Notes under the pieces: generated by a model | Databases searched by the model: none | What the model was told of the DNA's origin: nothing | The model's input: the letters and a program-made list of their open reading frames with translations, nothing else | Position numbers and translations under genes: made by a program | Shown here: piece by piece, positions 16,679 through 24,184 of the stretch | How positions within the stretch are numbered: position 1 is the first letter of the stretch | How the letters are laid out: the number at the start of each line of letters is the position of its first letter | NCBI RefSeq assembly: GCF_017312725.1 | Contig: NZ_BOPO01000026.1 | Location: 1-39,469 of the forward strand | Origin: Actinocatenispora comari | GTDB taxonomy: Bacteria > Actinomycetota > Actinomycetes > Mycobacteriales > Micromonosporaceae | Direction: 5' to 3' | DNA: 39,469 nucleotides

Positions 16679-18613
16679 TCAGACCAGTCGCAACTGCTCC
16701 GCCGGCCGCCCTGCCGGCGGCGCGCCCGGTGCGGCCTCGCCGACGTCCCGGAAGTTCTCGGCGGAGCGGTCCGGCAGGCCGTGCCGGCGGCAGGCGGACC
16801 GCACCCGGGCGACGACGGTGCGCTGGTAGGCGGCGGGTGCGTAGCTGCCGTTGCGGTAGAGCCGCCGGTACGGCTGGACCAGCCGCGGGAAGTGCCGCTC
16901 CAGGAACGACTGGTACCACTCGCGGGCGCCCGGCCGCAGGTGCAGCACGATCGGCGTGATGCTGGTGACGCCGGCATCGACCAGCGCCGCCACGGTGCGG
17001 TCCAGCTCGGCCTCCTGGTCGGTGAGACCGGGCAGGATCGGTGCCATCAGCACCGAGCAGCCGATGCCCGCGTCGGTGAACCGGCGGACCAGATCGAGTC
17101 GACGAGACGGTGCCGGGGTGCCCGGCTCGACCAGCCGCCACAGCGCCTCGTCCAGGAACCCGATGGAGAACGCGACCGACACGTCGGTGGTCGCCGCGGC
17201 CTGGGTGAGCAGATCCTGGTCGCGCTGGATCAGCGTGCCCTTGGTCAGGATCGAGAACGGGTTGGCGTGGTCGCGCAGCGCGCCGAGGATCTCCCGCATC
17301 AGCCGGTAGCGCCCCTCGACCCGCTGGTACGGATCGACGTTGGTGCCCATCGCGATCGGCTCACCGCACCACCGCGGCGAGGCCAGCTCGCGCCGCAACA
17401 GCGGCCCCGCGTTGACCTTCACGATGATCTTCGAGTCGAAGTCGTGCCCCGCGTCCAGATCGAGATAAGTATGCGTATTCCTCGCAAAGCAGTTGTGGCT
17501 GATCACGCCGTTGGCGACGAAGTCCCCGGTCCCGGTCGTGATGTCGTACATCTCGCGTTCCTCGCCGAGATCCTCGATCGAGACGACCCGCAGGTCCGCC
17601 GCGCACTTGACCGCGGTTCCGCTCAGCGCGCGCTTGCGGTCGATCGCCGGATCGGTCAGTGCGAAGAAGCGCATCCGCTGCGGCAGACCGCCCCGAATCC
17701 GCACGTACTGGAGGCTGTCGGCTCGGTCTCGCCGCTCGACGACGGGGTCGAAGTCGAATCGTCGCAGCGCCGCGCTGGCCCGGCCGATGAGCTCGGGGTC
17801 GGTGTTGGCGATGCGAAAGATGCCCTGGCTGTGGCTCCCCTCCGCGTCGAAGACGCCCGCAAGGAAACCGCGATCCCACTCCGCCGTCGTGGCCGCCGGA
17901 TAGGCGATGAGCTCCCGGGTGCGGGCCACATCGTCGCGTCGCGAACTGGTGCCGTCGCCTCGGACGATCCCGGACAGGTACCCGCGGCGATAGTCCGGCC
18001 CCGCATCGACCGGGACGGGGAGCGATCCGATGCCCATCAGCGAGTTGCCGGTGGTCAGGTACGGCCGTCGTGCGGCGCCGTTCATCGCGCCGCGGACGTG
18101 CTTCCAGCCGCGCTCGGTCAGGAAACGGTGATCGCCACTGGCCACGATGGTCGTGCCGTCCGCGAGGGTGACCCGGTACGCGTGTTTGACGGTTCGCCAG
18201 TGCGCCAGCACCTGAGTCGGGACGTACCTCCGGTAAACGCCGTCGCGACGGGTTCCGTAGATCTCGTCGCCGACCTGCAACTCGGCGATCGGACGCGAGC
18301 GCCCGTCCGCGAGCAGCACCTGCGTCGCGCCGTCCAGGCAATACACACACGCGTGGGTGCAGCCTCGGTAGGGGTTGATGGTCCAGCGGAACGGCATGGC
18401 GGACTCGCCCGGGACGCGGTTGATCAGCGACTTGGCCTGGATCTCGATCGCCATCGCGTCGTCGGTGCCGGCGATGACCGGACCGGTCGGGGCGAGCTGC
18501 AGCCCGGCCCGACCCGAGCCGCGTCGCTGCGCCGACGGATCGGGCAGGCCGAGCGGCAGCGCCTGCTCGGCGAGATGGTCGGCCCGCTGCTGTTCCCAAC
18601 GCATGCCCTCCAT
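16679..18613 (-). CDS. Rv2578c-family radical SAM protein interrupted by an intein
   Basis: The precursor has 644 residues. After removal of residues 92-374 an enzyme of about 361 residues remains, matching the Rv2578c/SplB-like radical SAM family. The extein reads INPYRGCTHACVY before the intein and CFARNTHTYLDL after it. The cluster motif CxxxCxxC (Cys85, Cys89, Cys375) is therefore complete only after splicing. Other family parts follow: MGTNVDPYQ, FSILTKGTLI, VLMAPILPGLTD and VLHLRPGAREW. COG1533 members are linked to DNA-lesion repair, but the reaction of this subfamily is not known to me. A perfect LexA box abuts the ATG at 18613. A second in-frame ATG at 18604 (MRWE...) resembles the start of most relatives and may be the true one. 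Confidence 0.92.
   Translation of the reverse strand: MEGMRWEQQRADHLAEQALPLGLPDPSAQRRGSGRAGLQLAPTGPVIAGTDDAMAIEIQAKSLINRVPGESAMPFRWTINPYRGCTHACVYCLDGATQVLLADGRSRPIAELQVGDEIYGTRRDGVYRRYVPTQVLAHWRTVKHAYRVTLADGTTIVASGDHRFLTERGWKHVRGAMNGAARRPYLTTGNSLMGIGSLPVPVDAGPDYRRGYLSGIVRGDGTSSRRDDVARTRELIAYPAATTAEWDRGFLAGVFDAEGSHSQGIFRIANTDPELIGRASAALRRFDFDPVVERRDRADSLQYVRIRGGLPQRMRFFALTDPAIDRKRALSGTAVKCAADLRVVSIEDLGEEREMYDITTGTGDFVANGVISHNCFARNTHTYLDLDAGHDFDSKIIVKVNAGPLLRRELASPRWCGEPIAMGTNVDPYQRVEGRYRLMREILGALRDHANPFSILTKGTLIQRDQDLLTQAAATTDVSVAFSIGFLDEALWRLVEPGTPAPSRRLDLVRRFTDAGIGCSVLMAPILPGLTDQEAELDRTVAALVDAGVTSITPIVLHLRPGAREWYQSFLERHFPRLVQPYRRLYRNGSYAPAAYQRTVVARVRSACRRHGLPDRSAENFRDVGEAAPGAPPAGRPAEQLRLV
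17492..18340 (-). mobile_element. Intein with LAGLIDADG homing endonuclease
   Basis: A 283-residue intein (precursor residues 92-374). It begins with Cys1 (CLDGATQVLLADG, block A) and has a block B-like GTTIVASGDHRFLT. Two LAGLIDADG helices follow: YLSGIVRGDG at 212-221 and FLAGVFDAEG at 250-259. It ends with MYDITTGTGDFVANG (block F) and VISHN before the +1 Cys (block G, His-Asn/Cys). Each LAGLIDADG copy keeps its terminal acidic-Gly pair, so the endonuclease could be active. The splicing residues Cys1, block-B His, His-Asn and Cys+1 are all present, so splicing should be functional; that is inference from known intein chemistry. Confidence 0.95.
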
Positions 18614-18629
18614 TCGAACACACGTTCGA
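18614..18629 (-). promoter_or_regulatory. Perfect LexA/SOS box
   Basis: The palindrome TCGAACACACGTTCGA matches the actinobacterial/Bacillus-type SOS box (TCGAAC-N4-GTTCGA) at every defined position. It ends one base before the radical SAM start codon. LexA binding there should block transcription until DNA damage. A scan by eye of other GAAC sites in the window found no second match. Confidence 0.82.
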
Positions 18630-18744
18630 TCGATCGTCCACCGAAACCGCAGATCCGGCCGGCGCGGTCGCTTCCGGGGGCGGTGTCGGGCGACACCGGC
18701 GGGATCGGTGGCCGGCGGCGGTGAAGAGGGGCAGGATTGGCGGT

Positions 18745-19128
18745 ATGACCGGCGATCGCCCCACGTTTCTGTTCGATGGCGACTGCGCGTTCTGCTCGAG
18801 CTGCGCGGGGTTCATCGAGCGGCACATCCCGACCCGGGCCGCGGTGCTGCCCTGGCAGCGGGTCGACCTCGACGCGCTGGGCGTCAGCCAGCGGCAGGTC
18901 GACGAGTCGGTGCAGTGGATCGACGCGGCCGGCGTCGCCTCCGGGCCGGACGCGATCGCCCGGCTGCTGCGCGACGCCGGTTCGTTCTGGCGGCCGCTGG
19001 GGGTGGTGCTCGGTGCGCCGCCGGTGCGCTGGCTGGCCTGGCCGGTGTACCGGTGGATCTCCCGGCACCGTGACCTGATGCCCGGCGGGACCGCGGCCTG
19101 CGCGCTCCCCGCCGCCGACCGCCCCTGA
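18745..19128 (+). CDS. DCC-family (DUF393) thiol-disulfide oxidoreductase
   Basis: A 127-residue protein. The family signature is near the N-terminus: FLFDGDCAFCSSCAGF (DxDCxxC form, Cys at about 14, 17 and 20), followed by the usual IDAAGVASGPDAIARLL and a C-terminal WPVYRWISRHR. DCC proteins are thought to be thioredoxin-like redox proteins; their partners are unknown. In many actinomycetes DCC and HTTM genes occur together, and here an HTTM gene lies convergently 53 bases away. GCAGGA is eight bases before the ATG. It is divergent from the radical SAM gene. Confidence 0.87.
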   Translation: MTGDRPTFLFDGDCAFCSSCAGFIERHIPTRAAVLPWQRVDLDALGVSQRQVDESVQWIDAAGVASGPDAIARLLRDAGSFWRPLGVVLGAPPVRWLAWPVYRWISRHRDLMPGGTAACALPAADRP

Positions 19129-19181
19129 CCGTCCCGCGCCGCCCGTCCCGTGCCAGGCCGGGCGGGGTGGGGCGGGGTGGG

Positions 19182-20063
19182 TCACTCCGCCAGTGGGGGA
19201 GCGGTACGGCCGCGCAGCAGCCGGGCCGCCCAGCGCACCGGGCGGACCCGCTCCAGCGGCAGGAAGCTCGTCATCGCGATCAGGTGCGGGACGAAGCTGA
19301 TCGTCACCGCGGCGAACACCATCAGGTGGAACGCGTACATCAGCGTGACATGCAGGTAGTACCAGCGACCGCGGAGCAGGAACACGATCGGGGTGGTCAG
19401 CTCGAACGCGACGATCAGGAACTGCACCACGACCAGCAGGTGCGGTACGTGGGTGGACCACTCGACGAGCTCGGTGCCGCGGCGCAGCACGGCGCGGGCC
19501 ATGGTGGCGCCGGTCAGCCACTCCAGCCCGCCGAACCGGAACTTCGCCCAGGAGGACAGGAAGTAGGTGGCGACCACGGCGAGCTGCGTGCAGCGCAGCG
19601 CCCAGCCGGCCTTCTCCGACCGGGTCGTGTCGCCGTGCCGGGCCGCGCCGACGGTCGGCAGTACGGCCAGCGCCACCAGCAGGTCGAACCGGTCGTGGTC
19701 GACCTTGCCGTAGCTCATGGCGACGAGCATCCACTCCAGGTACAGCGCGAAGACCAGCCAGCCGAGCAGCCGGGGTGCGCGTCCGGTGGCGGCCAGCAGC
19801 GCGGCGGCCAGCAGTACCCAGAACAGCACGGTGGTCAGCAGCCAGCCGGGGGTGGGCAGCGGCAGCAGCCGGCCGATCAGCAGCGGCTGGTACAGCGTGC
19901 CCGGCACGTCGGCGTGCAGCCGTACCCACGGCGTGAACACGACCAGGTCGGCCGCCACGAACAGGTAGACGAGGGTACGGAACGCGGCGATCCGGCCCAG
20001 CGGCACCGGGCTGGTGAACCACCGCGCCACCGCGCCGGCGGGCCGGCCGAGCCGCGCGCTCAC
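19182..20063 (-). CDS. HTTM-domain membrane protein (vitamin K carboxylase-like membrane domain)
   Basis: About 293 residues with six to seven hydrophobic helices and the HTTM pattern: PVPLGRIAAFRTLVYLFVAADL at the start, then MLVAMSYGKVDHDRFDLLVALAVLP with the Lys/His/Asp positions typical of the domain, and FELTTPIVFLL...HLMVFAAVTISFVPHL later. HTTM is the membrane domain shared with vitamin K-dependent gamma-carboxylase. The lumenal carboxylase part is not present, so gamma-carboxylation is not implied. The GTG start overlaps the stop of the upstream gene (GTGA), so the two are translationally coupled. It converges on the DCC gene. Confidence 0.87.
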   Translation of the reverse strand: MSARLGRPAGAVARWFTSPVPLGRIAAFRTLVYLFVAADLVVFTPWVRLHADVPGTLYQPLLIGRLLPLPTPGWLLTTVLFWVLLAAALLAATGRAPRLLGWLVFALYLEWMLVAMSYGKVDHDRFDLLVALAVLPTVGAARHGDTTRSEKAGWALRCTQLAVVATYFLSSWAKFRFGGLEWLTGATMARAVLRRGTELVEWSTHVPHLLVVVQFLIVAFELTTPIVFLLRGRWYYLHVTLMYAFHLMVFAAVTISFVPHLIAMTSFLPLERVRPVRWAARLLRGRTAPPLAE

Positions 20064-20557
20064 CGGGCCCGCCAGGTGGCCTCGGTACGTTCGGTGTAGG
20101 CGCCGGTGGGCCGCCCGTCGCGCAGCGCGAGCAGCCGGACCACGACGTCGATGCGCACCAGCCGCGGCGCGTCCGGCTGCCGCCGGTGGTACGCGGTGGC
20201 GATCGCGCCGAGCAGCTCCGGGTGCCGCTGGATGCGGGGCAGCTGCCCCTCCAGCTCGGCGCGGCGGAACCCGGTCTGGGTGTCGGTGAGCTGCAGGTGC
20301 CGGCCGGACGCGTCGACCGCGCGCAGCCGGGTGTCGTGCACCGGTGCGTTCAGCTTGTCGGCGGTCGCGTACATCCGGAACGGGCCGAACGGGAAGTCGT
20401 CGTCCTGCCCGACCAGGGTGCCCACCAGCAGCAGCGCCGCGCCGGCGAGCGCCACCACGACCCGGATCGCGCGGCCGTGCGGGCTCAGCCGCCGCACCGG
20501 TGGCTCGTCCGGTACCTCGTCGTCGGTACCGGCCCGGGTGGTGATCTGCCCCTGCAT
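20060..20557 (-). CDS. Membrane-anchored protein of unknown function, partner of HTTM gene
   Basis: A 165-residue protein I cannot assign. Residues 1-28 are polar, about 29-49 form one TM helix (IRVVVALAGAALLLVGTLVG), and the rest is soluble, starting with DDDFPFGPFRMYA, a segment I have seen beside HTTM genes in other actinomycetes. A C-terminal RLVRIDVVVRLLALRDGRP suggests a beta-sheet domain. It overlaps the HTTM gene by four bases, so the products are probably made in step and may form a complex. The ATG start at 20557 is clear but has a weak binding site. Confidence 0.75.
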   Translation of the reverse strand: MQGQITTRAGTDDEVPDEPPVRRLSPHGRAIRVVVALAGAALLLVGTLVGQDDDFPFGPFRMYATADKLNAPVHDTRLRAVDASGRHLQLTDTQTGFRRAELEGQLPRIQRHPELLGAIATAYHRRQPDAPRLVRIDVVVRLLALRDGRPTGAYTERTEATWRAR

Positions 20558-20814
20558 GCGCAGAGTCTGGCACGCCGCCTGCTCCCGCGCGTGCGGCCCC
20601 GGCCGGTACCGCCGGGTCGACGGGTGTCGTGCCGGCCGGGCGCGCGGTACGGCAGACTTGCCGGCGGTGGCCGCGAACCGGCCGCCGCGTCGTCGGGCCG
20701 TGCACGGCCCGGGCAGGACATCGTTCAGAGGCTGTGGGGGACCTTCGGGCGTACGGGCCCGGTGCGGCCGAGCATGCGGCCCCCACAGCCACTCAGGTCG
20801 AGGGAGTCGCCGTC

Positions 20815-21594
20815 GTGCCGCTGTTCCGCCGCAACAAGCCGAGCTGGGAGCCGGACTGGCAGACCTTCCCGGGCCGGGTGCCGGCGTCCGCGGGCGGGCC
20901 GGAGGCCGACGCGATGCTGCACGCCGACCTGGCCGCGGTGGCCGCCGCGCCGATCGCGGAGCTGCCGGTCCGGCTGACCGTGCGGGTCGCGTTCGGCGCC
21001 ACCCGACCGGACGGTTCGCCGGCGGCGGGTGCGGCGCACCAGCTGTACGTGTTCGAGGACAAGCTGGCGGCCGAGGTGGCCAAGCGGGCCGACGGGCAGT
21101 ACGTGGGCCGGGTGATCAGCGCCGGTGAGTGCACGTTCGTGTTCCAGCTGCCGGCCGAGCCGGGGGAGTGGAAGCTGCCGGCGGGCCCGGAGTTGCCGAC
21201 CGGCCCGGCAGTACCGGTGCGCCACGCCGAGGCCGATCCGGACTGGAGCTACGTCCGGACGGTGTTCACCAAGGATCCGGCGGCCGAACAGCGCAGCTAC
21301 AACCGTCCGCTGGTGGCGGCGCTGGTGGCCCGGGGCGACCGGGCCGAGGTGCCGCGGCCGATCGAGCACTCGGCGCACTTCGCCGACCAGGCCGGTGCCG
21401 GTGCGACCGGCAAGGAGCTGGGCGCGCTGGGCTACCGGGTCACCGCCAGCACCGATCCGGAGGGCGGCGTCACGCTCACCGCGGTACGGGCCGCGCCGCT
21501 CACCGCCATCGACGAGGCGTCGGTGCAGGTCCAGGCGGTCGTGCAGGCGCACGGCGGTGACTACGACGGTTGGGGCAGCGACCTGGTCCGCTGA
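20815..21594 (+). CDS. DUF695/RraB-domain protein
   Basis: A 259-residue protein. The N-terminal part (about 10-150, PSWEPDWQTFPGRV ... GECTFVFQLPAE) resembles DUF695. The C-terminal 80 residues (HSAHFADQAGAGATGKELGALGYRV ... read in segments, ending VVQAHGGDYDGWGSDL) match the RraB ribonuclease E-regulator fold. In E. coli RraB binds RNase E; whether this two-domain form does so in actinomycetes is unknown. The GTG at 20815 has GAGGGAG eight bases upstream, and an in-frame ATG at 20629 lies in a region without coding character. Confidence 0.8.
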   Translation: MPLFRRNKPSWEPDWQTFPGRVPASAGGPEADAMLHADLAAVAAAPIAELPVRLTVRVAFGATRPDGSPAAGAAHQLYVFEDKLAAEVAKRADGQYVGRVISAGECTFVFQLPAEPGEWKLPAGPELPTGPAVPVRHAEADPDWSYVRTVFTKDPAAEQRSYNRPLVAALVARGDRAEVPRPIEHSAHFADQAGAGATGKELGALGYRVTASTDPEGGVTLTAVRAAPLTAIDEASVQVQAVVQAHGGDYDGWGSDLVR

Positions 21595-21730
21595 CCCGCG
21601 TGTACCGCACGACATCCTGACGTAACGTCGCCGATCCGACACCTGACGTGCTGGCATCGAGTTCGGAACGTCCCGTCACCGGACATTCCGGCTCTATCCT
21701 GAGACCGGAGCCGAGGGTGCGGAGGCGAAC

Positions 21731-22249
21731 ATGACCAGTCAGACGCAGCACCGGGACGTCACCGACTTCACGCCGCACGAGTGGCAGCTGCTCGTCGAGC
21801 TGCCGGAGCGGGTGGTGATCGCGGCGACCTCTGCCGAGGCGGACGGGATGCGCCGCACCATCGACGAGGGGCTCGCCGGCGACCGGGCCATCGAGACCGG
21901 CCGGCACTCGGACAGCCCGCTGGTGCGCCGGGTCGCCGCCGAGCTGTGGACCGACGACGACCCGGAGGCGCCGCGGCCGGCGGCGGTCGAGTTCAACGAC
22001 CGGGCCCGCGGGGTCGCCGAGGTGCTCGCCGCCTGCCGCCGGGCCGCGGACGTGCTCGCCGCCAAGGCGGCGCCGGCCGACGCCGCGGCGTACCGGGACT
22101 GGATCGGCGCGATCGCCGACCGGGTCTGCGCGGCGGCCCGGTCCGGCGGGTTCCTGGGTATCGGCGGTGAGGCGGTCTCCGCGGCGGAGCGGCGCTTCCT
22201 GGCCGAGCTGGCCAGCGCCTTCGGCGACCCGTTCGGGCAGGCCCGCTGA
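21731..22249 (+). CDS. Conserved protein of unknown function
   Basis: A 172-residue, mostly helical, soluble protein without signal or TM segments. It starts with TDFTPHEWQLLVELPERVVIAA in segments and ends in a Gly-rich FLGIGGEAVSAAERRFLAELASAF. I recall small bacterial proteins with the same start (FTPxEWxxL) and the FLGIGG end, but none with a known role. The ATG at 21731 follows GGTGCGGAGG. It stands alone between two other plus-strand genes; a 16-base perfect palindrome downstream may end its transcript. Confidence 0.7.
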   Translation: MTSQTQHRDVTDFTPHEWQLLVELPERVVIAATSAEADGMRRTIDEGLAGDRAIETGRHSDSPLVRRVAAELWTDDDPEAPRPAAVEFNDRARGVAEVLAACRRAADVLAAKAAPADAAAYRDWIGAIADRVCAAARSGGFLGIGGEAVSAAERRFLAELASAFGDPFGQAR

Positions 22250-22280
22250 CCGGAGCCGGCATCCGGCGCCGACCCGCACC

Positions 22281-22296
22281 GGCGCCGATCGGCGCC
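22281..22296. terminator. Perfect palindrome, possible terminator
   Basis: GGCGCCGATCGGCGCC reads the same on both strands. It lies 31 bases after the stop of the preceding gene within GC-rich intergenic DNA that repeats CGGCGCC/CGCCG elements. It could fold as a short hairpin in RNA. Confidence 0.35.
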
Positions 22297-22424
22297 GTGC
22301 GCCGACCCGTGCTCGGCGTCGTGCGCCGGCCGTGACGCGCGTCGAGGACCCGCGTCGGGCGCGAACTCGTGATCGGCGTCCGGCGGCGCGGAACCGGTGC
22401 CGGAGGCGCCGTATCGTCGTCAGC

Positions 22425-23108
22425 GTGCACGACGAACAGGACGCCGGTGTGGGGATGGGCCCCTGGTCCGGGCCGTGGCCGGACGACCCGCGGTTCGACC
22501 CGGAGCTGCTCGCCGGCGGCGACCGGCGCAACGTGGTCGACCGCTACCGGTACTGGCGGCGCGAGGCGATCGTGGCCGACCTGGACACCCGGCGGCACGA
22601 CTTCCACGTGGCGGTGGAGAACTGGCAGCACGACTTCAACATCGGCACCGTGGTGCGCACCGCGAACGCGTTCCTCGCCCGCGAGGTGCACATCGTCGGC
22701 CGGCGCCGCTGGAACCGGCGCGGCGCCATGGTGACCGACCGGTACCAGCACATCCGGTACCACCCGGGCATCGAGGACCTGCTCGGGTACGCGGCGGAGG
22801 CGGGTCTCACCCTGGTCGGCATCGACAACCTGCCCGGGTCGGTACCGCTGGAGTCGGTGTCGCTGCCCCGGCGCAGCCTGCTGCTGTTCGGGCAGGAGGG
22901 GCCGGGACTGTCCCAGCCGGCCCGGCGGGCGGCGAGCCTGGTCTGTTCGATCGCCCAGTACGGCTCGACCAGGTCGATCAACGCCGGCGTGGCGAGCGGC
23001 ATCGCCATGCACGCCTGGATCCGGCAGCACGCGGCACCGGCGGCCGGCCCGGCGGGTGGCGCGCCCGCGGAGGCCGGTTCTCCTGCGGCGCCCGCGGTGT
23101 CGACTTGA
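22425..23108 (+). CDS. SpoU/TrmH-family RNA 2'-O-methyltransferase
   Basis: About 227 residues with the three SPOUT motifs: NIGTVVRTANAF (motif 1), LLLFGQEGPGLS (motif 2) and SIAQYGSTRSINAGVASGIAM (motif 3, here 21 residues given as SIAQYG-STRSINAG-VASGIAM). The trefoil-knot fold uses SAM to methylate the ribose of tRNA or rRNA. The motif-3 QYG-STRSIN form is nearer to TrmH/SpoU than to TrmL, but the target base cannot be read. The start is uncertain: GTG 22425 or ATG 22455 (MGPWSGPW). The tail is a Pro/Ala-rich extension. Confidence 0.87.
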   Translation: MHDEQDAGVGMGPWSGPWPDDPRFDPELLAGGDRRNVVDRYRYWRREAIVADLDTRRHDFHVAVENWQHDFNIGTVVRTANAFLAREVHIVGRRRWNRRGAMVTDRYQHIRYHPGIEDLLGYAAEAGLTLVGIDNLPGSVPLESVSLPRRSLLLFGQEGPGLSQPARRAASLVCSIAQYGSTRSINAGVASGIAMHAWIRQHAAPAAGPAGGAPAEAGSPAAPAVST

Positions 23109-23139
23109 CGGGGCCGATGCGGACGATCACCGTGGACGG

Positions 23140-23781
23140 GTGAGTGCGGCGAGGTGCCCACGATGCGGACGGCCGGTCCACCGGTCGGACGCCGGGCCCG
23201 GCGAGTGGGTCTGTGCGCGGCACGGGCCGGTGCCGCCGCTGCAGATCCCGGCCCGGGTCGGCCCGGCCGAGGTGGACGCGGTGCGTGCCGGCGGCCGGGT
23301 ACCGCTGTGGTGCCCGTGGCCGCCGCTGCCGGACTGGATGCTGACCGGTGTCGGCTGGGCGGGTGACGTGCCGGCCGGCGCGGTGGCGACCGTCTCGGCC
23401 TGCTCGGGGCCGGCGCCGCTGGGTGGCCCGGCCGACGTCGTGCTGGTGGCCGAGGAGCCGGGCGTGGGGCTCGGCTGCTGGTTCGCCGGCATCGACGGCA
23501 CCGACCCGGGCCCGGTGCTCGCCGCGGCGGTGTCCGCCGACGTGGCGCACGCCAAGATCATCGCCGGTGGCCATCCGACGCCGCTGTGGTCGGTGCCGTC
23601 GATCGACGACCGCAGCGTCTACGTCGGCGAGGCGAAGGGCCTCTGGCTGTACGCGATAGCCCATCCGGCCTCGGCCGGCTACGTGCTCGCCGAGCACGTC
23701 GTGCTGCACGATCTCACCGATTCCCGACCTGCGGAACTCGTGTACGGAGCGTTGTCGCCGTACCTGTCCGCGGTGCGCTGA
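23140..23781 (+). CDS. DUF6758-like zinc-ribbon protein
   Basis: About 213 residues. An N-terminal zinc ribbon (CPRCGRPVHRSDAG, then WVCARHG) precedes a domain with VPLWCPWPPLPDWMLTGVGWAGD and GPADVVLVAEEPGVGLGCW, then HPTPLWSVP and GLWLYAIAHPASAGYVL. This matches, from memory, a conserved actinobacterial family (DUF6758) whose Streptomyces member lies in the same neighbourhood. No activity is known. The GTG at 23140 is 31 bases after the methyltransferase stop, so the two genes may share a transcript. Confidence 0.75.
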   Translation: MSAARCPRCGRPVHRSDAGPGEWVCARHGPVPPLQIPARVGPAEVDAVRAGGRVPLWCPWPPLPDWMLTGVGWAGDVPAGAVATVSACSGPAPLGGPADVVLVAEEPGVGLGCWFAGIDGTDPGPVLAAAVSADVAHAKIIAGGHPTPLWSVPSIDDRSVYVGEAKGLWLYAIAHPASAGYVLAEHVVLHDLTDSRPAELVYGALSPYLSAVR

Positions 23782-23957
23782 GCAGATCCGGCCCTACCAG
23801 CGACGTCGGCCGAATCGCCGAGGATGCCCGAACACTGTGCGTACCGGCGCGGTACGCGGCGACCGACCGTGCCCGGATCGTCGGGTACCGTGTTGGAGGG
23901 TGACGTGACACGGTGCCGGAATCGTGACTGATTACCCCGGTGAATTCAGGCCGAAGA

Positions 23958-23986
23958 TTCACAGTGTGGCGTTGAGCTGATACGCT
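23958..23986 (+). promoter_or_regulatory. Sigma-70-type promoter for the 52-residue peptide gene
   Basis: A -35 box TTCACA (23958-23963) and a -10 box TACGCT (23981-23986) are separated by exactly 17 bases in a stretch that is less GC-rich than its surroundings. Transcription would start near 23993, about 25 bases before the ATG at 24018. Confidence 0.55.
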
Positions 23987-24017
23987 AAGTAGCGATATGT
24001 GACGTCGGGGAGGGACA

Positions 24018-24176
24018 ATGATCAAGAAGATCCTCACCTGGGGTGGCCTGGCCTTCCTGATTTTCTTCATCGCCTACAAGCCCACTTCGGCCGCGACGGT
24101 CGCCAAGACCATCGGCGGTGGCATTGTCGACATTCTGACCGGCGTGGGTAACTTCTTCTCCAGCCTCGTGGGTTAA
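24018..24176 (+). CDS. 52-residue single-pass membrane peptide
   Basis: ATG at 24018 with a near-ideal GGGGAGGGA site about three to four bases upstream, ending in TAA. The peptide starts MIKKILTWGG, continues with a hydrophobic helix (LAFLIFFIAY, to residue 20), and ends with an amphipathic part (IVDILTGVGNFFSSLVG). Two Lys near the start and the helix suggest an N-in single-pass protein. I recall near-identical small proteins in other Micromonosporaceae, which supports a real gene, but no function. It stands eight bases before the bacterial PH-domain gene and probably shares its promoter (23958-23986). Codons are less GC-biased than in the neighbours, as in well-expressed small genes. Confidence 0.75.
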   Translation: MIKKILTWGGLAFLIFFIAYKPTSAATVAKTIGGGIVDILTGVGNFFSSLVG

Positions 24177-24184
24177 TTTGAGGG

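Noticed and set aside
16679-18613. The radical SAM gene as the partner of the AMMECR1 gene at 14224
   Set aside because: Its extein matches the Rv2578c/SplB-like family, not the AmmeMemoRadiSam radical SAM group, and it has its own terminator and LexA box.
22250-22424. CGGCGCC/CGCCG-rich intergenic repeats as a REP-like element
   Set aside because: Only one local cluster is seen, and no second copy elsewhere in the window supports a mobile or repetitive family. I kept only the perfect palindrome as a possible terminator.
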